The notes under the pieces were generated by a model. It did not search any database. It saw only the letters and a program-made list of their open reading frames with translations, and was not told where the DNA came from. From Balneolaceae bacterium (lineage in GTDB: Bacteria; Bacteroidota; Rhodothermia; Balneolales; Balneolaceae): a stretch of 51,049 bases of DNA. Both the position numbers and the translations under genes were made by a program. Shown here in pieces: positions 43,347 to 51,049 of this stretch (the first letter of the stretch is position 1; every line of letters begins with the position of its first letter). The DNA is taken from assembly GCA_007693395.1 (NCBI GenBank), contig REDS01000129.1, positions 1 through 51,049 of the forward strand. Direction: 5' to 3'.

Positions 43347-44152
43347 TGATTTTTTTGCTGTTGATACTTCTGGGTATACTGGCGGGTGTTGTGGCCGGGT
43401 TGTTTGGCCTTGGTGGCGGTGTTTTATTCACTCCAATTCTCTTTCTTCTCTTTTCAGCGCAATCTCTGCCCGAACCGGCAATCTGGGCAATTGCAACATC
43501 TCTGTTTTGTACGTTTACAGCATCGGTAAGCAGTTCTATACAGCAGAGAAATCAGCGAAATTTTTACTGGAAAGAGGGATTAACGGTAGGGCTTCTTGGC
43601 AGTATAGGTGTGTATGCAGGCAGGCGTGTTGTGCTGTCGGAGGTTTACACAGAGGAGGTATTTGTAGTCATTTTTTCGGTATTAATGCTCATTGTGGCAT
43701 CTCTTTTTTATCAAAGAGGGCAAAAGAGAGATGTTGATGAGACAGAAAAAGTGAAAGGTGGATTTTTACCATTTACCGCAACAGGCAGCCTTGGCGGATT
43801 TGTAGCCTCACTTGCCGGAGTAGGGGGAGGGGTAGTTATGGTACCGGCCATGAACCTTATTCTGAAACTGAAGATGGCCAAAGCTGTGAGCATTTCATCG
43901 CTGGCTATTGTGTTTATTTCTCTTTCCGGGTGGCTGCAATATGCATTTCTTGCCGGCAACCCTGCCGAAATTACCGATTTCAAGATAGGATATGTTGATT
44001 TTGGTACAGGCCTTCCGTTGATATTCGGGGCATTCATTGGGGGATTTTTGGGTGTCCGGATCGGAAAAAAAGTCCCTCAACGTATTCTTCAGTTGGGTTT
44101 TTCCATACTGATTGTGATTATAGTTGTGCTGATGGTAAAGAGCATTTTATGA
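43346..44152 (+). CDS. TauE/SafE family transporter (copy 1)
   Basis: 268 residues from the ATG at 43346, with about eight membrane helices. The N-terminal motif LGILAGVVAGLFGLGGGVLFTPIL and its internal repeat GGFVASLAGVGGGVVMVPAM are the TauE/SafE duplicated signature. Members export sulfite, sulfoacetate or other organic anions. The gene is coupled to phzF, and its 3' end overlaps the convergent second TauE/SafE gene by 6 nt. Confidence 0.92.
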   Translation: MIFLLLILLGILAGVVAGLFGLGGGVLFTPILFLLFSAQSLPEPAIWAIATSLFCTFTASVSSSIQQRNQRNFYWKEGLTVGLLGSIGVYAGRRVVLSEVYTEEVFVVIFSVLMLIVASLFYQRGQKRDVDETEKVKGGFLPFTATGSLGGFVASLAGVGGGVVMVPAMNLILKLKMAKAVSISSLAIVFISLSGWLQYAFLAGNPAEITDFKIGYVDFGTGLPLIFGAFIGGFLGVRIGKKVPQRILQLGFSILIVIIVVLMVKSIL

Positions 44153-45121
44153 GTTTACATGAGCTCCATTTTTCCGGGTAAGAACAAAGAAAATCAACAG
44201 GCCCACTGAAAAAATGAAGGATGAGAAGAGAAGAAGTTCACTGCCGGGGCGTATCACGTAGAGGGCAGTAAAAAACTGAATCACAATAATTGAAATCAGA
44301 ATAGATGCGATTGTTTTTCTGCCGATAAGGGTAATTACAAATGCACCGAGTGGGGCACCAAAAATAACCACGGGGATACAGACAAGCAGGTAATTTATAG
44401 CCTCCGGCTGCATGGTATCCAGAACAAAAAGATGGAGCATAAAGCCAATAATAGCATTTGAAGCCATTAAAATTACAGAAGTTGGCGTGGCTACTTTTTC
44501 TGATAAGCCATATTTAAGCACTACATAAGAAAAGGTACAGATATCAATTCCGTTTCCGAGAACGGAGCTGAACATACCACCAATTATTCCAACAGCAAGC
44601 AGTTCAATTTTTTGACCATTCGTTAAAACGGGCAGCCGGCGAACACTTTTTCGTTTGCTGATAAAGTTTACTATCCATAAAGCTATGCCAAAACTGAGCC
44701 AGAACGATACAAACATCATCTTTGCATAATCTGGTTTTATAAGCGGCACAATGGTGTACGAGCCCAAAATTATTCCAATAAAACCACCAAATCCGGCTAA
44801 GATTAGATAGTTTTTCTCGATCTCAATTTTTGAGAGAAAAATCCAGATGGCAGCAAATGTCATACCGAAGCTTTGGATTGCAAAACTAAAGTTTCGGGCT
44901 ACATCCGGTTCTATATTAAATAAAAGGGTCATAGCCGGGTACGCAATAGCCCCGCCTCCCTCTGAACTTGCACCGGCAATAAACGAACCAACCACCATCG
45001 TAACGGTCATGAACCAGTTATCTTTAAAAAGGATCCATGAGTCTGTCTGAAACATGTACAAAATCCAAAGGATTAGTACAATTGCAGCAAAACATGAGAA
45101 GTATAAAAGCGGCCTTTTCAA
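44147..45121 (-). CDS. TauE/SafE family transporter (copy 2, divergent)
   Basis: 324 residues from a TTG at 45121; an in-frame stop lies ten codons upstream and no ATG precedes the first helix. About eight or nine helices. The repeat motifs GSFIAGASSEGGGAIAYPAM and GGMFSSVLGNGIDICTFS show the family, but the first has SEGGG in place of the common GxGGG. It is only distantly like its convergent neighbour, so not a recent duplicate. The substrate is unknown. Confidence 0.87.
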   Translation of the reverse strand: MKRPLLYFSCFAAIVLILWILYMFQTDSWILFKDNWFMTVTMVVGSFIAGASSEGGGAIAYPAMTLLFNIEPDVARNFSFAIQSFGMTFAAIWIFLSKIEIEKNYLILAGFGGFIGIILGSYTIVPLIKPDYAKMMFVSFWLSFGIALWIVNFISKRKSVRRLPVLTNGQKIELLAVGIIGGMFSSVLGNGIDICTFSYVVLKYGLSEKVATPTSVILMASNAIIGFMLHLFVLDTMQPEAINYLLVCIPVVIFGAPLGAFVITLIGRKTIASILISIIVIQFFTALYVIRPGSELLLFSSFIFSVGLLIFFVLTRKNGAHVNS

Positions 45122-45230
45122 AAAACTAAATTTAAATATGGTTCGTGATCAATGGATAAAAATCAAAGAAAAGGTAATACCGTTCAAAATATAATTCAGC
45201 ATCGTGATACCTATACCTATATAGAAAGTT

Positions 45231-45710
45231 TCACTCATGTATCACTGGCAAGGCTTCTTTCCCGGTAGTTAAGAGAAACCAGCGCATACAGCGATGAATG
45301 ATGTCAGGTTCAAGAAACATCATTGGGCAGCCCCCTGGGATAAGTGTTATTCCATACAGATTTGCAATCTCTTCTGATTCTGAGTGATAGCTTCCGTCAC
45401 CAAAAGAACGGTGTATCCAAACCCGTTTAATTCCCGCCTTTCCGCACTCGTGCAGTAATTCCGGTGTAACATCAGGGTGAGTGGCAATAAAAACTACATC
45501 AGGCAGCTCCGGTAAAGAGGTGATGTTTGGATAACTTTTTACCCCGTCAACTTCCTGTGCATTTGGGTGTAGCACGCTTAATTTGTAGCCATATTTCTTT
45601 AGCTTTTTGAGAACTATATTGCCTGCAGTATCCCCTTTTGATGATGCGCCGGCAACCGTCATGCTTTTTTGGGCGAGAAATTCTTTAGCTATTTCTTCTA
45701 TTAATTTCAT
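45231..45710 (-). CDS. CoA-binding domain protein (YccU-like)
   Basis: 159 residues forming one Rossmann-type CoA-binding domain: MTVAGASSKGDTAGN, then VLHPNAQEVDG and the C-terminal IPGGCPMMF. Single-domain members resemble the CoA-binding part of succinyl-CoA synthetase and have unknown function. No partner gene is adjacent. Confidence 0.92.
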   Translation of the reverse strand: MKLIEEIAKEFLAQKSMTVAGASSKGDTAGNIVLKKLKKYGYKLSVLHPNAQEVDGVKSYPNITSLPELPDVVFIATHPDVTPELLHECGKAGIKRVWIHRSFGDGSYHSESEEIANLYGITLIPGGCPMMFLEPDIIHRCMRWFLLTTGKEALPVIHE

Positions 45711-45892
45711 TGGAGTAACGTTTTATGAATGGGGGTAATTGATCAATGTAATCAGTTTTGGCGATAAAGCGCATTATCATATCGGTGAAACTCTCAAAAC
45801 AGGAAAATTTTTTCAAAAAAAAATGTAACAAAAGGGACTTTCGTGGATCATTATAATAAACACCGCAAAACAGACAATTAAGTATTTTTGTA

Positions 45893-46501
45893 ATGAAAGT
45901 TAGTTTTATGAAAACTTGTGTTCTTTTCCCAAAAGCTTTCTCATATAATTACATAGAAGGTTCTTTAGCTCACGCTCTTGAAACTCCCTCTATGTATGAA
46001 GAACATCTCACACTCAGCGATTTTTCAGGCCCTAAACTGGTAAAAAATAGAATTACAACCCGCAGCATATCAATTACCAACAGGGATAAAGCAGAGGCTG
46101 TTACAGAAAAGAAAAAGCCTAAAATGCTGCATGTAGAAGATAGTGCTCAAATCAGGCTGCTTGTTTCTATTTATCTGAAAAACGAATTTGATGTGGAAAG
46201 TGTGGAAAATGGTGAAGTTGCCCTAAAACAAACCAAATCCAAGCAGTACGATTTCATTTTAATGGATATAAACCTTGGCAGGGGAATTGACGGGTTTGAT
46301 GTAATAAAGAAGATCAGAAATCTGGAGAATTATAAATCCACCCCTATTATTGCCCTTACAACCAACGAATATCCAAATGTTAGAGAAGCGTGCCTTGAAT
46401 CTCGGGTTAATGCATACATACAAAAACCATTTAATAAAGAGTACCTGCTTGGAACAATTGAAGAGATTGACAGCAGGATGAAAAAAGGAAATAATGCCTA
46501 A
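45893..46501 (+). CDS. Receiver-only response regulator with long N-terminal extension
   Basis: 202 residues. The receiver domain spans about 76-197: acidic pair Glu82/Asp83, phospho-acceptor Asp125 (FILMDINLG), Thr156 and Lys178 (YIQKPF), all intact. The first 75 residues are unlike any output domain I know; a start at Met34 (45992) is possible. TATTTTTG at 45883-45890 matches the Bacteroidota -7 consensus but lies 2 nt before the ATG, which would favour a later start if used. No kinase is in the window. It overlaps the next gene by 8 nt, so the two probably act together. Confidence 0.85.
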   Translation: MKVSFMKTCVLFPKAFSYNYIEGSLAHALETPSMYEEHLTLSDFSGPKLVKNRITTRSISITNRDKAEAVTEKKKPKMLHVEDSAQIRLLVSIYLKNEFDVESVENGEVALKQTKSKQYDFILMDINLGRGIDGFDVIKKIRNLENYKSTPIIALTTNEYPNVREACLESRVNAYIQKPFNKEYLLGTIEEIDSRMKKGNNA

Positions 46502-47267
46502 CTTATACACCATGAACAGTAATTACGACATAAAGTTTACCATACATGAGTATCTGGACGGTAATCTAAATGAAGAACAAATTGATAAACTATGGGCAGA
46601 GCTTCTGAGCAGGCCCGAGGAACTCGAATACCTTGAAACACTTGCTTCTCTCAAATCAATGGGGCAGAAAGGTGCATTTACATCAACAGGTAAGCCAAAA
46701 GTTCATACCATTAGCAAAGAAAATGAACAAGTACATATCGGCATTCTTAGTATCTTAAAGCCCTATCTCGTTGCGGCATCTATCCTTATTGCCGGTATGC
46801 TTGTTCTTTATAATGCATTCCCGCCAAATGAATTTGGTACCAGTGTTACACCAATAACCTCAATTGAATATGATATTGTCAGATCAGCAGAAGTTACTTC
46901 ATCATTCGAGTCATATCTGCAGGGAGCTGTTAACTATGCAGCACTTGGGAATATTGATCTGGCAACGCAAAAGCTCAATGAAGCATCCAATCTTGAATTA
47001 AGCAGTGATCAGGAAGCTGAACTTGAAATAGTGAGAGGATCTATGCATTACAACCTTGGTGAATTTCAGGCAGCAGCAGAAATATTTTCTCAACTTTCTG
47101 ATAATGATCAGATAGATGTACTGAATTTAGAAAAAGCTCTTTGGTATCTTGCCAATTCTCAGCTACATCTCAATGAAATTGATGCAGCTAAAGAAAATAT
47201 AATAATGGTTATCGATTTGGATGGTGCTTACAGCAGAATTGCAACTAATATGCTGAGCAACTTTTAA
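46494..47267 (+). CDS. Single-pass anti-sigma-like membrane protein with periplasmic TPR region
   Basis: 257 residues from the ATG at 46494, preferred because AAGGAAATA precedes it; ATG 46512 lacks a ribosome site. The N-terminal cytoplasmic part (about 8-60: IHEYLDGNLNEEQIDKLWAELLSRPEE) has the anti-sigma-like N-domain pattern of Bacteroidota FecR-type or RseA-like proteins, but no zinc ligands. A membrane helix runs about 91-109. The C-terminal part (145-250) is helical, with TPR-like pairs (YAALGNIDLATQKLNEASNL). No sigma-factor gene is adjacent. It faces the CHAT gene tail to tail. Confidence 0.7.
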   Translation: MPNLYTMNSNYDIKFTIHEYLDGNLNEEQIDKLWAELLSRPEELEYLETLASLKSMGQKGAFTSTGKPKVHTISKENEQVHIGILSILKPYLVAASILIAGMLVLYNAFPPNEFGTSVTPITSIEYDIVRSAEVTSSFESYLQGAVNYAALGNIDLATQKLNEASNLELSSDQEAELEIVRGSMHYNLGEFQAAAEIFSQLSDNDQIDVLNLEKALWYLANSQLHLNEIDAAKENIIMVIDLDGAYSRIATNMLSNF

Positions 47268-47325
47268 GTGTATTGCAACCATTTTTGTAAACTAAAACTC
47301 CTTTCTTGCTCTATATTTTCTTAAT

Positions 47326-47358
47326 AGGTAATAGAGATTTCATTAACCTCTATTACCT
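47326..47358. terminator. 11-bp hairpin across the CHAT gene stop codon
   Basis: Arms AGGTAATAGAG (47326-47336) and CTCTATTACCT (47348-47358) are perfect, with an 11-nt loop containing the CHAT gene stop (47343-47345). There is no T run on either side, so it may block convergent polymerases or stabilise RNA 3' ends instead of being a canonical terminator. Confidence 0.5.
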
Positions 47359-50300
47359 GTAAGAATTATAAAACTGCTTCCAAAAATTATTACAAAGCCA
47401 AGAGAGAGAAAGAATATGCTTGCAAAGTAGTTCTTGCGCGGCAGGGGGGAGTGGATGTCTCCATAAATAACAAAAGAACCCCAAAGGTAAGGGTCGCTAT
47501 TTGTGTTATTCAGATACTTAAGCCTTGCCTGGCGAATAGATTCAGCCTTGTTTTCACCGCTGTTGAGCCATTCATAAAAGTTGATTGATATATCAGAGGC
47601 AGTTTGATCACGAACCGGCCATAAGTTCATAGCCAGGCTTCTCGCTCCGGCAAAAGAGAACGCTCTTGAAAAACCAAGAATGCCTGAGCCCTGCAAATAT
47701 CCGCCTGCTCCCGATTCACACGAGCTAAGAAAGATCAGGTCAGCATTCAGGTTCATATCAAACAGTTCGTAAGCGTGGATTATTCCGTCGTATGGTGAGT
47801 TTGGATCTTCATCAGAAAAGAGAAATAATGATGAAAACAGAGGGTTCTCATCATTCACCATGCTATGTGTTGCTAAATGCAATATTCTGCTGTTCCCGGC
47901 AATATTTCTGAAGTTTTGTTCTGTACTTTCACTCTCAAGAAAAATTCTTCTGTTATTGAATGAGTAAAGCTTTTCGTAACTGTTTTTAATTTCAGTAGAA
48001 CTAAACGGAAGATTTTGCAACCATGAATGCCCTGCATCCTCGAAGTTTTCTATTCCAAATCCAACCATATCGTAAGCAAAATCAGTTCTTTCTGTTTGTC
48101 GTTCATTAATCAACTCAGTTAAGGAGTTCAGGTAGCTTATGCTGTAATCTTCAATCAGGTATCTCGCAGTACCAAAGCTATGTGTAGTATTAGCACGGTT
48201 TACAGGTAAAATCTCGAGTGGCAGCCTGTAAAAATCACCGTCCGGAATCATATAAATGTGAGAAACAGTGGCAGGTATATTTCCATCAAAAAATGCAGTG
48301 TATATATCATGCAATTTGTGCAAGTCAGTGCTTCTGTAGCCAATGGTATTGATGCCGCTCCGCAGTAACTCCAGATAGTTATCATTGGCAGTATAAATAT
48401 TCATCTTGATATCCCTTCGGGTGATCACAAACTGGAAAATATCTTCATCAAAAACCGTAAAATAAAATATCATCTGATCAGGTTTCAGTTCTCTGCGGAG
48501 GCTTCGGAATAACTGATCATACTGGCGTTCATTGTAATTTGGGAAAGCTTTGCTTTGCAGCCGGTTACGCTCTGAGATTGCATTTAACAGTTCGTTACCA
48601 AGATACACTCTCTGTTCGCCTGTGGCAGTTTGATAGCGGCTTCTTAGTTGTTGTATTCTGGTACTCAGATTAAAATCCTGAATCAGTTCTTCTTCAGAAA
48701 GCACTTTCGATTTGAGGAGCGGATTGTTATAAAAACCGGCTCTGGAGATGTTTCTCAGTTCACCTATCACAGAAAGAGCTTTCTCATATTGGCCGGTTTC
48801 ATACATTAGCATAGTATGAAGTTTAAAAGCTTCTGAAAACTCTTCATCCATTCGCATATGGCCGGTTTGCATATCTGAAGATTCCCGGAGATGATCGAGG
48901 ATTTCGGTTATACTGCTTGTTGATAGAGCTACTGCATTATCGATATGTTTTTTTTGCTTAAGAAGTCTGGTTTTGACGTTTTGATATAAGATCTGAATAT
49001 TAAAAAATTGAGTAGCAAGGTCTTTATGATCTAACTTATACAGTAATCTTTCAGTCTCTTCATATCTACCTTGATGTATAAGCATATTAGAATATCTTAT
49101 AGCTGCTTGAGTATAACTCCTTGTGTCTTCTCTTGAAAACGTGAGTTGTAGAGCATTTTTAAAATAATATTCAGCGTTATACCAATCTTGTTTCAACAGA
49201 TAAGTTTCTCCAATTTCAAGATAACTCATGTAATGATGTTGATAGTTATTGGTTTCTGTTGATAATTGCAATGCACTATAATAGTGATATAACGCCTCTT
49301 CAAAATTTTGTTCAACAGTTTTTTTGTAAATACCAAGAGAAATAAGAATTGAAGCTATTTCTGTTGTCAGATCATTGTCACGAGCAATTTGCAAAGCTTG
49401 ATTAAGATAGTTAAAAGCAAGTTCTGTCTCATTTTGACGTCTGTAATAGATAAATAAATTTCTGAGAATTGATAACTGTTGGCTGTAGTTATTCTCTGAA
49501 GAAGCTATCTCAAAAGCATTAAGTTGAAATTCAACATACCTATCAAACTGACCGGCATTCAGATAGCTAATCGCTAAGTTATTAAATAGAGTTGCCTGAT
49601 AGCGAGAATCGAGAATTGAATAATCTTGGTTAAACACGTCTTCGAATACAGTTAATGAAGCATTAACATTTCCTACCCTGAATAGTAAAAGTGCATAATC
49701 CAATTTAATTGTTAATAGCTCTTGATCATTGCCTAATTCATTTGCGATTGGTTGAAGTATCTGTTGATTGATGGATAAAGCTTGAGAATAATATCCCAAA
49801 ACTCTTGAAGAGTAAGAGATTATATCAAATAAGTTTAAACTAAAGTATGAACTCGGAAAGGGATTTTCGTTCACCAATATTGAACCAAGCTCGTGGACTT
49901 TTTGGAAATTGTTTAGATTGTCGTATCCATGAATCAAAGCTTGTATTTTAAAGCTCTCTTCAATAGGAACATTTTGATGTGCAGATTCCAGTCTATCATA
50001 CCAGTGTTCTAGTAATTTTCTGGCCTCAGTCTCTAATTCTGATGGGATACTCGTAGTAGTGAATGTATATATATCATATAAAGAAAAGTCTCTAACTTTA
50101 TAATATGAACTATCAATTGTATTATTTATGTAACTTAAAAAGTGGTCAGGTAATTGTTGAACTAAATCATCATTATCGTAAATATAAGCGAATAGCTCAG
50201 CTCTTTGAATACTGTTCGCCTCATGATAAGCATAGGTTAAATATGCAATATTTTGAGTTGATTGATATAAATCGAAAAATTGTTCACTTTTTACGTCTAA

Positions 50301-50465
50301 CGCAGATTCGCCGGTTTCATATGCAATTTGGTTCGCTTTAATCGAAGCCATGAGCCAATTATTTAAAACATCAGCTTCACTATTTGAAATATTTTGTAAC
50401 TTAATTTCATCTGCATGAAGAGAAGTAAAAAGGCTTAATAATACTATTGTTAAGTATTTCTGCAC
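47343..50465 (-). CDS. Exported TPR-CHAT protease with C-terminal membrane anchor
   Basis: 1040 residues, starting with GTG at 50465; the next Met is past residue 30, beyond the signal peptide (KYLTIVLLSLFTSLHA). About 60-560 is helical with TPR repeats (e.g. EASSENNYSQQLSILRNLFI and YHYYSALQLSTETNNYQHHY). The CHAT caspase-like domain is about 700-1000. Its catalytic dyad is intact: His867 in HLATHS and Cys916 in LSSCESG, 49 residues apart. A hydrophobic helix at about 1013-1035 would anchor the end. Peptidases of this kind cut proteins in response to TPR-sensed signals; this one appears to be extracytoplasmic. The N-terminal half is markedly more AT-rich than the C-terminal half. Confidence 0.88.
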   Translation of the reverse strand: MQKYLTIVLLSLFTSLHADEIKLQNISNSEADVLNNWLMASIKANQIAYETGESALDVKSEQFFDLYQSTQNIAYLTYAYHEANSIQRAELFAYIYDNDDLVQQLPDHFLSYINNTIDSSYYKVRDFSLYDIYTFTTTSIPSELETEARKLLEHWYDRLESAHQNVPIEESFKIQALIHGYDNLNNFQKVHELGSILVNENPFPSSYFSLNLFDIISYSSRVLGYYSQALSINQQILQPIANELGNDQELLTIKLDYALLLFRVGNVNASLTVFEDVFNQDYSILDSRYQATLFNNLAISYLNAGQFDRYVEFQLNAFEIASSENNYSQQLSILRNLFIYYRRQNETELAFNYLNQALQIARDNDLTTEIASILISLGIYKKTVEQNFEEALYHYYSALQLSTETNNYQHHYMSYLEIGETYLLKQDWYNAEYYFKNALQLTFSREDTRSYTQAAIRYSNMLIHQGRYEETERLLYKLDHKDLATQFFNIQILYQNVKTRLLKQKKHIDNAVALSTSSITEILDHLRESSDMQTGHMRMDEEFSEAFKLHTMLMYETGQYEKALSVIGELRNISRAGFYNNPLLKSKVLSEEELIQDFNLSTRIQQLRSRYQTATGEQRVYLGNELLNAISERNRLQSKAFPNYNERQYDQLFRSLRRELKPDQMIFYFTVFDEDIFQFVITRRDIKMNIYTANDNYLELLRSGINTIGYRSTDLHKLHDIYTAFFDGNIPATVSHIYMIPDGDFYRLPLEILPVNRANTTHSFGTARYLIEDYSISYLNSLTELINERQTERTDFAYDMVGFGIENFEDAGHSWLQNLPFSSTEIKNSYEKLYSFNNRRIFLESESTEQNFRNIAGNSRILHLATHSMVNDENPLFSSLFLFSDEDPNSPYDGIIHAYELFDMNLNADLIFLSSCESGAGGYLQGSGILGFSRAFSFAGARSLAMNLWPVRDQTASDISINFYEWLNSGENKAESIRQARLKYLNNTNSDPYLWGSFVIYGDIHSPLPRKNYFASIFFLSLGFVIIFGSSFIILTGNRG

Positions 50466-50533
50466 AGAAATCTTATTGCTAACACTAGGGTGAAGTATTC
50501 AGTAATATAGTTATTTAAATAGTTGGGTATTTT

Positions 50534-50749
50534 TTAGTCTCTGTCTCTGTAACGATTACGAGGTCTCTCATCGATCATATCTTCCTGGTCACCGCCTCGG
50601 ATAAAATCTGGAGTTTCCATATTAAGAATTTGAGAATCGTTGGCATTGAATTGTGCATCAGCATCTTCAACGGTGGCATCAGTAAGGCCAGCGCAACCGG
50701 TTAACAGTGCAAAGAAAAGAGCTGTGAGAGTAAGTTTAAGTGTTTTCAT
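50534..50749 (-). CDS. Small lipoprotein (71 residues)
   Basis: 71 residues with a signal segment and lipobox at Cys19 (LLTGC). The mature part is short and acidic (DATVEDADAQFNANDSQ) and ends in an Arg/Asp tail (RPRNRYRDRD). No known domain. It lies 68 bp upstream of the CHAT gene in the same direction, so it may share its transcript. A secreted or membrane-attached partner or substrate of the CHAT protease is conceivable, but nothing in the sequence proves it. Confidence 0.7.
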   Translation of the reverse strand: MKTLKLTLTALFFALLTGCAGLTDATVEDADAQFNANDSQILNMETPDFIRGGDQEDMIDERPRNRYRDRD

Positions 50750-51049
50750 AATGAGTCGTATTGTTTATTAATTATTGATATTTATCAGTTTATTAAAAAT
50801 GAGTCTAAGTTTTGTGTAAACTATCCACCTATATGATCCACAAAGGTGCTAAATGTTACAAAATTAAGTGAAAATATAATCATGCAAATTAACATGTATG
50901 ATTGTAATTAGATTATCATATACAAACATAAGAAAATTTTAATATTTTCGCTTAACATTTTTTGCGCGTATGTTACTTGTTATATAATTTTAATCATAGC
51001 TGTCCAAAACGTTTTACAATTTACTGAAAAACTTCGATTCAATCTGTTT
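50750..51049. other. AT-rich 300-bp region upstream of the small lipoprotein
   Basis: No open frame of note, RNA gene or terminator was found. It contains an imperfect inverted repeat, AATCATGCA (50878-50886) and TGTATGATT (50895-50903), with one mismatch in nine, in an AT-rich setting. It may hold the promoter and an operator for the lipoprotein/CHAT transcript. The window ends inside this region, so any gene beyond is unseen. Confidence 0.45.

Noticed and set aside
1-51049. tRNA, rRNA, insertion sequences, prophage or integrase genes
   Set aside because: None were recognised in the gaps or reading frames; the window looks like ordinary chromosome.

Overview
This window looks like chromosomal DNA from a Gram-negative member of the Bacteroidota/Rhodothermota/Balneolota branch (a marine Balneola-like organism is my best guess). 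The evidence is indirect. There are two TonB-dependent receptors, one with the CarboxypepD_reg-like N-domain typical of the group. There are FadL-like and BamA/Omp85-like barrels, lipobox lipoproteins, MutS2, HU proteins with unusual envelope extensions, few strong Shine-Dalgarno sites and several TTG/GTG starts. No rRNA, tRNA, IS element, prophage or CRISPR array was seen. Most of the window is ordinary chromosome, densely packed with short overlapping operons.

Layout. 1-6.3 kb: two tandem copies of a cassette, each a lipoprotein with a disordered Arg/Ser/Asn-rich tail followed by a FadL-like barrel, each preceded at about the same distance by the same palindrome. 6.3-12.1 kb: a tandem universal stress protein, an unlisted 56-residue membrane protein, a YbbA/YbbP-like ABC exporter with a divergent TesA-like esterase, and a SIMPL-domain protein. 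12.3-15.3 kb: a TonB-dependent receptor with a LacI-family-like operator upstream. 15.3-18.3 kb: a leftward operon of HU, HU-TM-LysM, Dabb, CHAD and Smr proteins. 18.6-24.2 kb: folE, cysS, yidD, a pseudouridine synthase, a hydrolase and a TPR protein. 24.2-28.9 kb: an NRDE/TANGO2-like protein, a membrane SpoIIE-type phosphatase, a thioredoxin-like protein and a DtxR/MntR-family regulator.

28.9-37.5 kb is a probable metal/haem neighbourhood. It holds the regulator, a FecA-like TonB receptor, a divergent protoporphyrinogen oxidase and a HemD-like protein. Three palindromes, two of them identical 19-bp arms in opposite orientation, lie between receptor and oxidase. 37.6-45.7 kb is mixed housekeeping: cupin, GDPD lipoprotein, esterase, MutS2, PhzF, two convergent TauE/SafE transporters and a CoA-binding protein.

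45.9-51 kb is the most unusual part. A receiver-only response regulator overlaps a single-pass anti-sigma-like protein with a periplasmic TPR region. Facing them is an exported, C-terminally membrane-anchored TPR-CHAT protease with an intact His/Cys dyad, preceded by a 71-residue lipoprotein. I infer, without proof, an envelope stress or proteolytic signalling module. The second candidate for something undescribed is the duplicated lipoprotein/barrel cassette with its shared operator.
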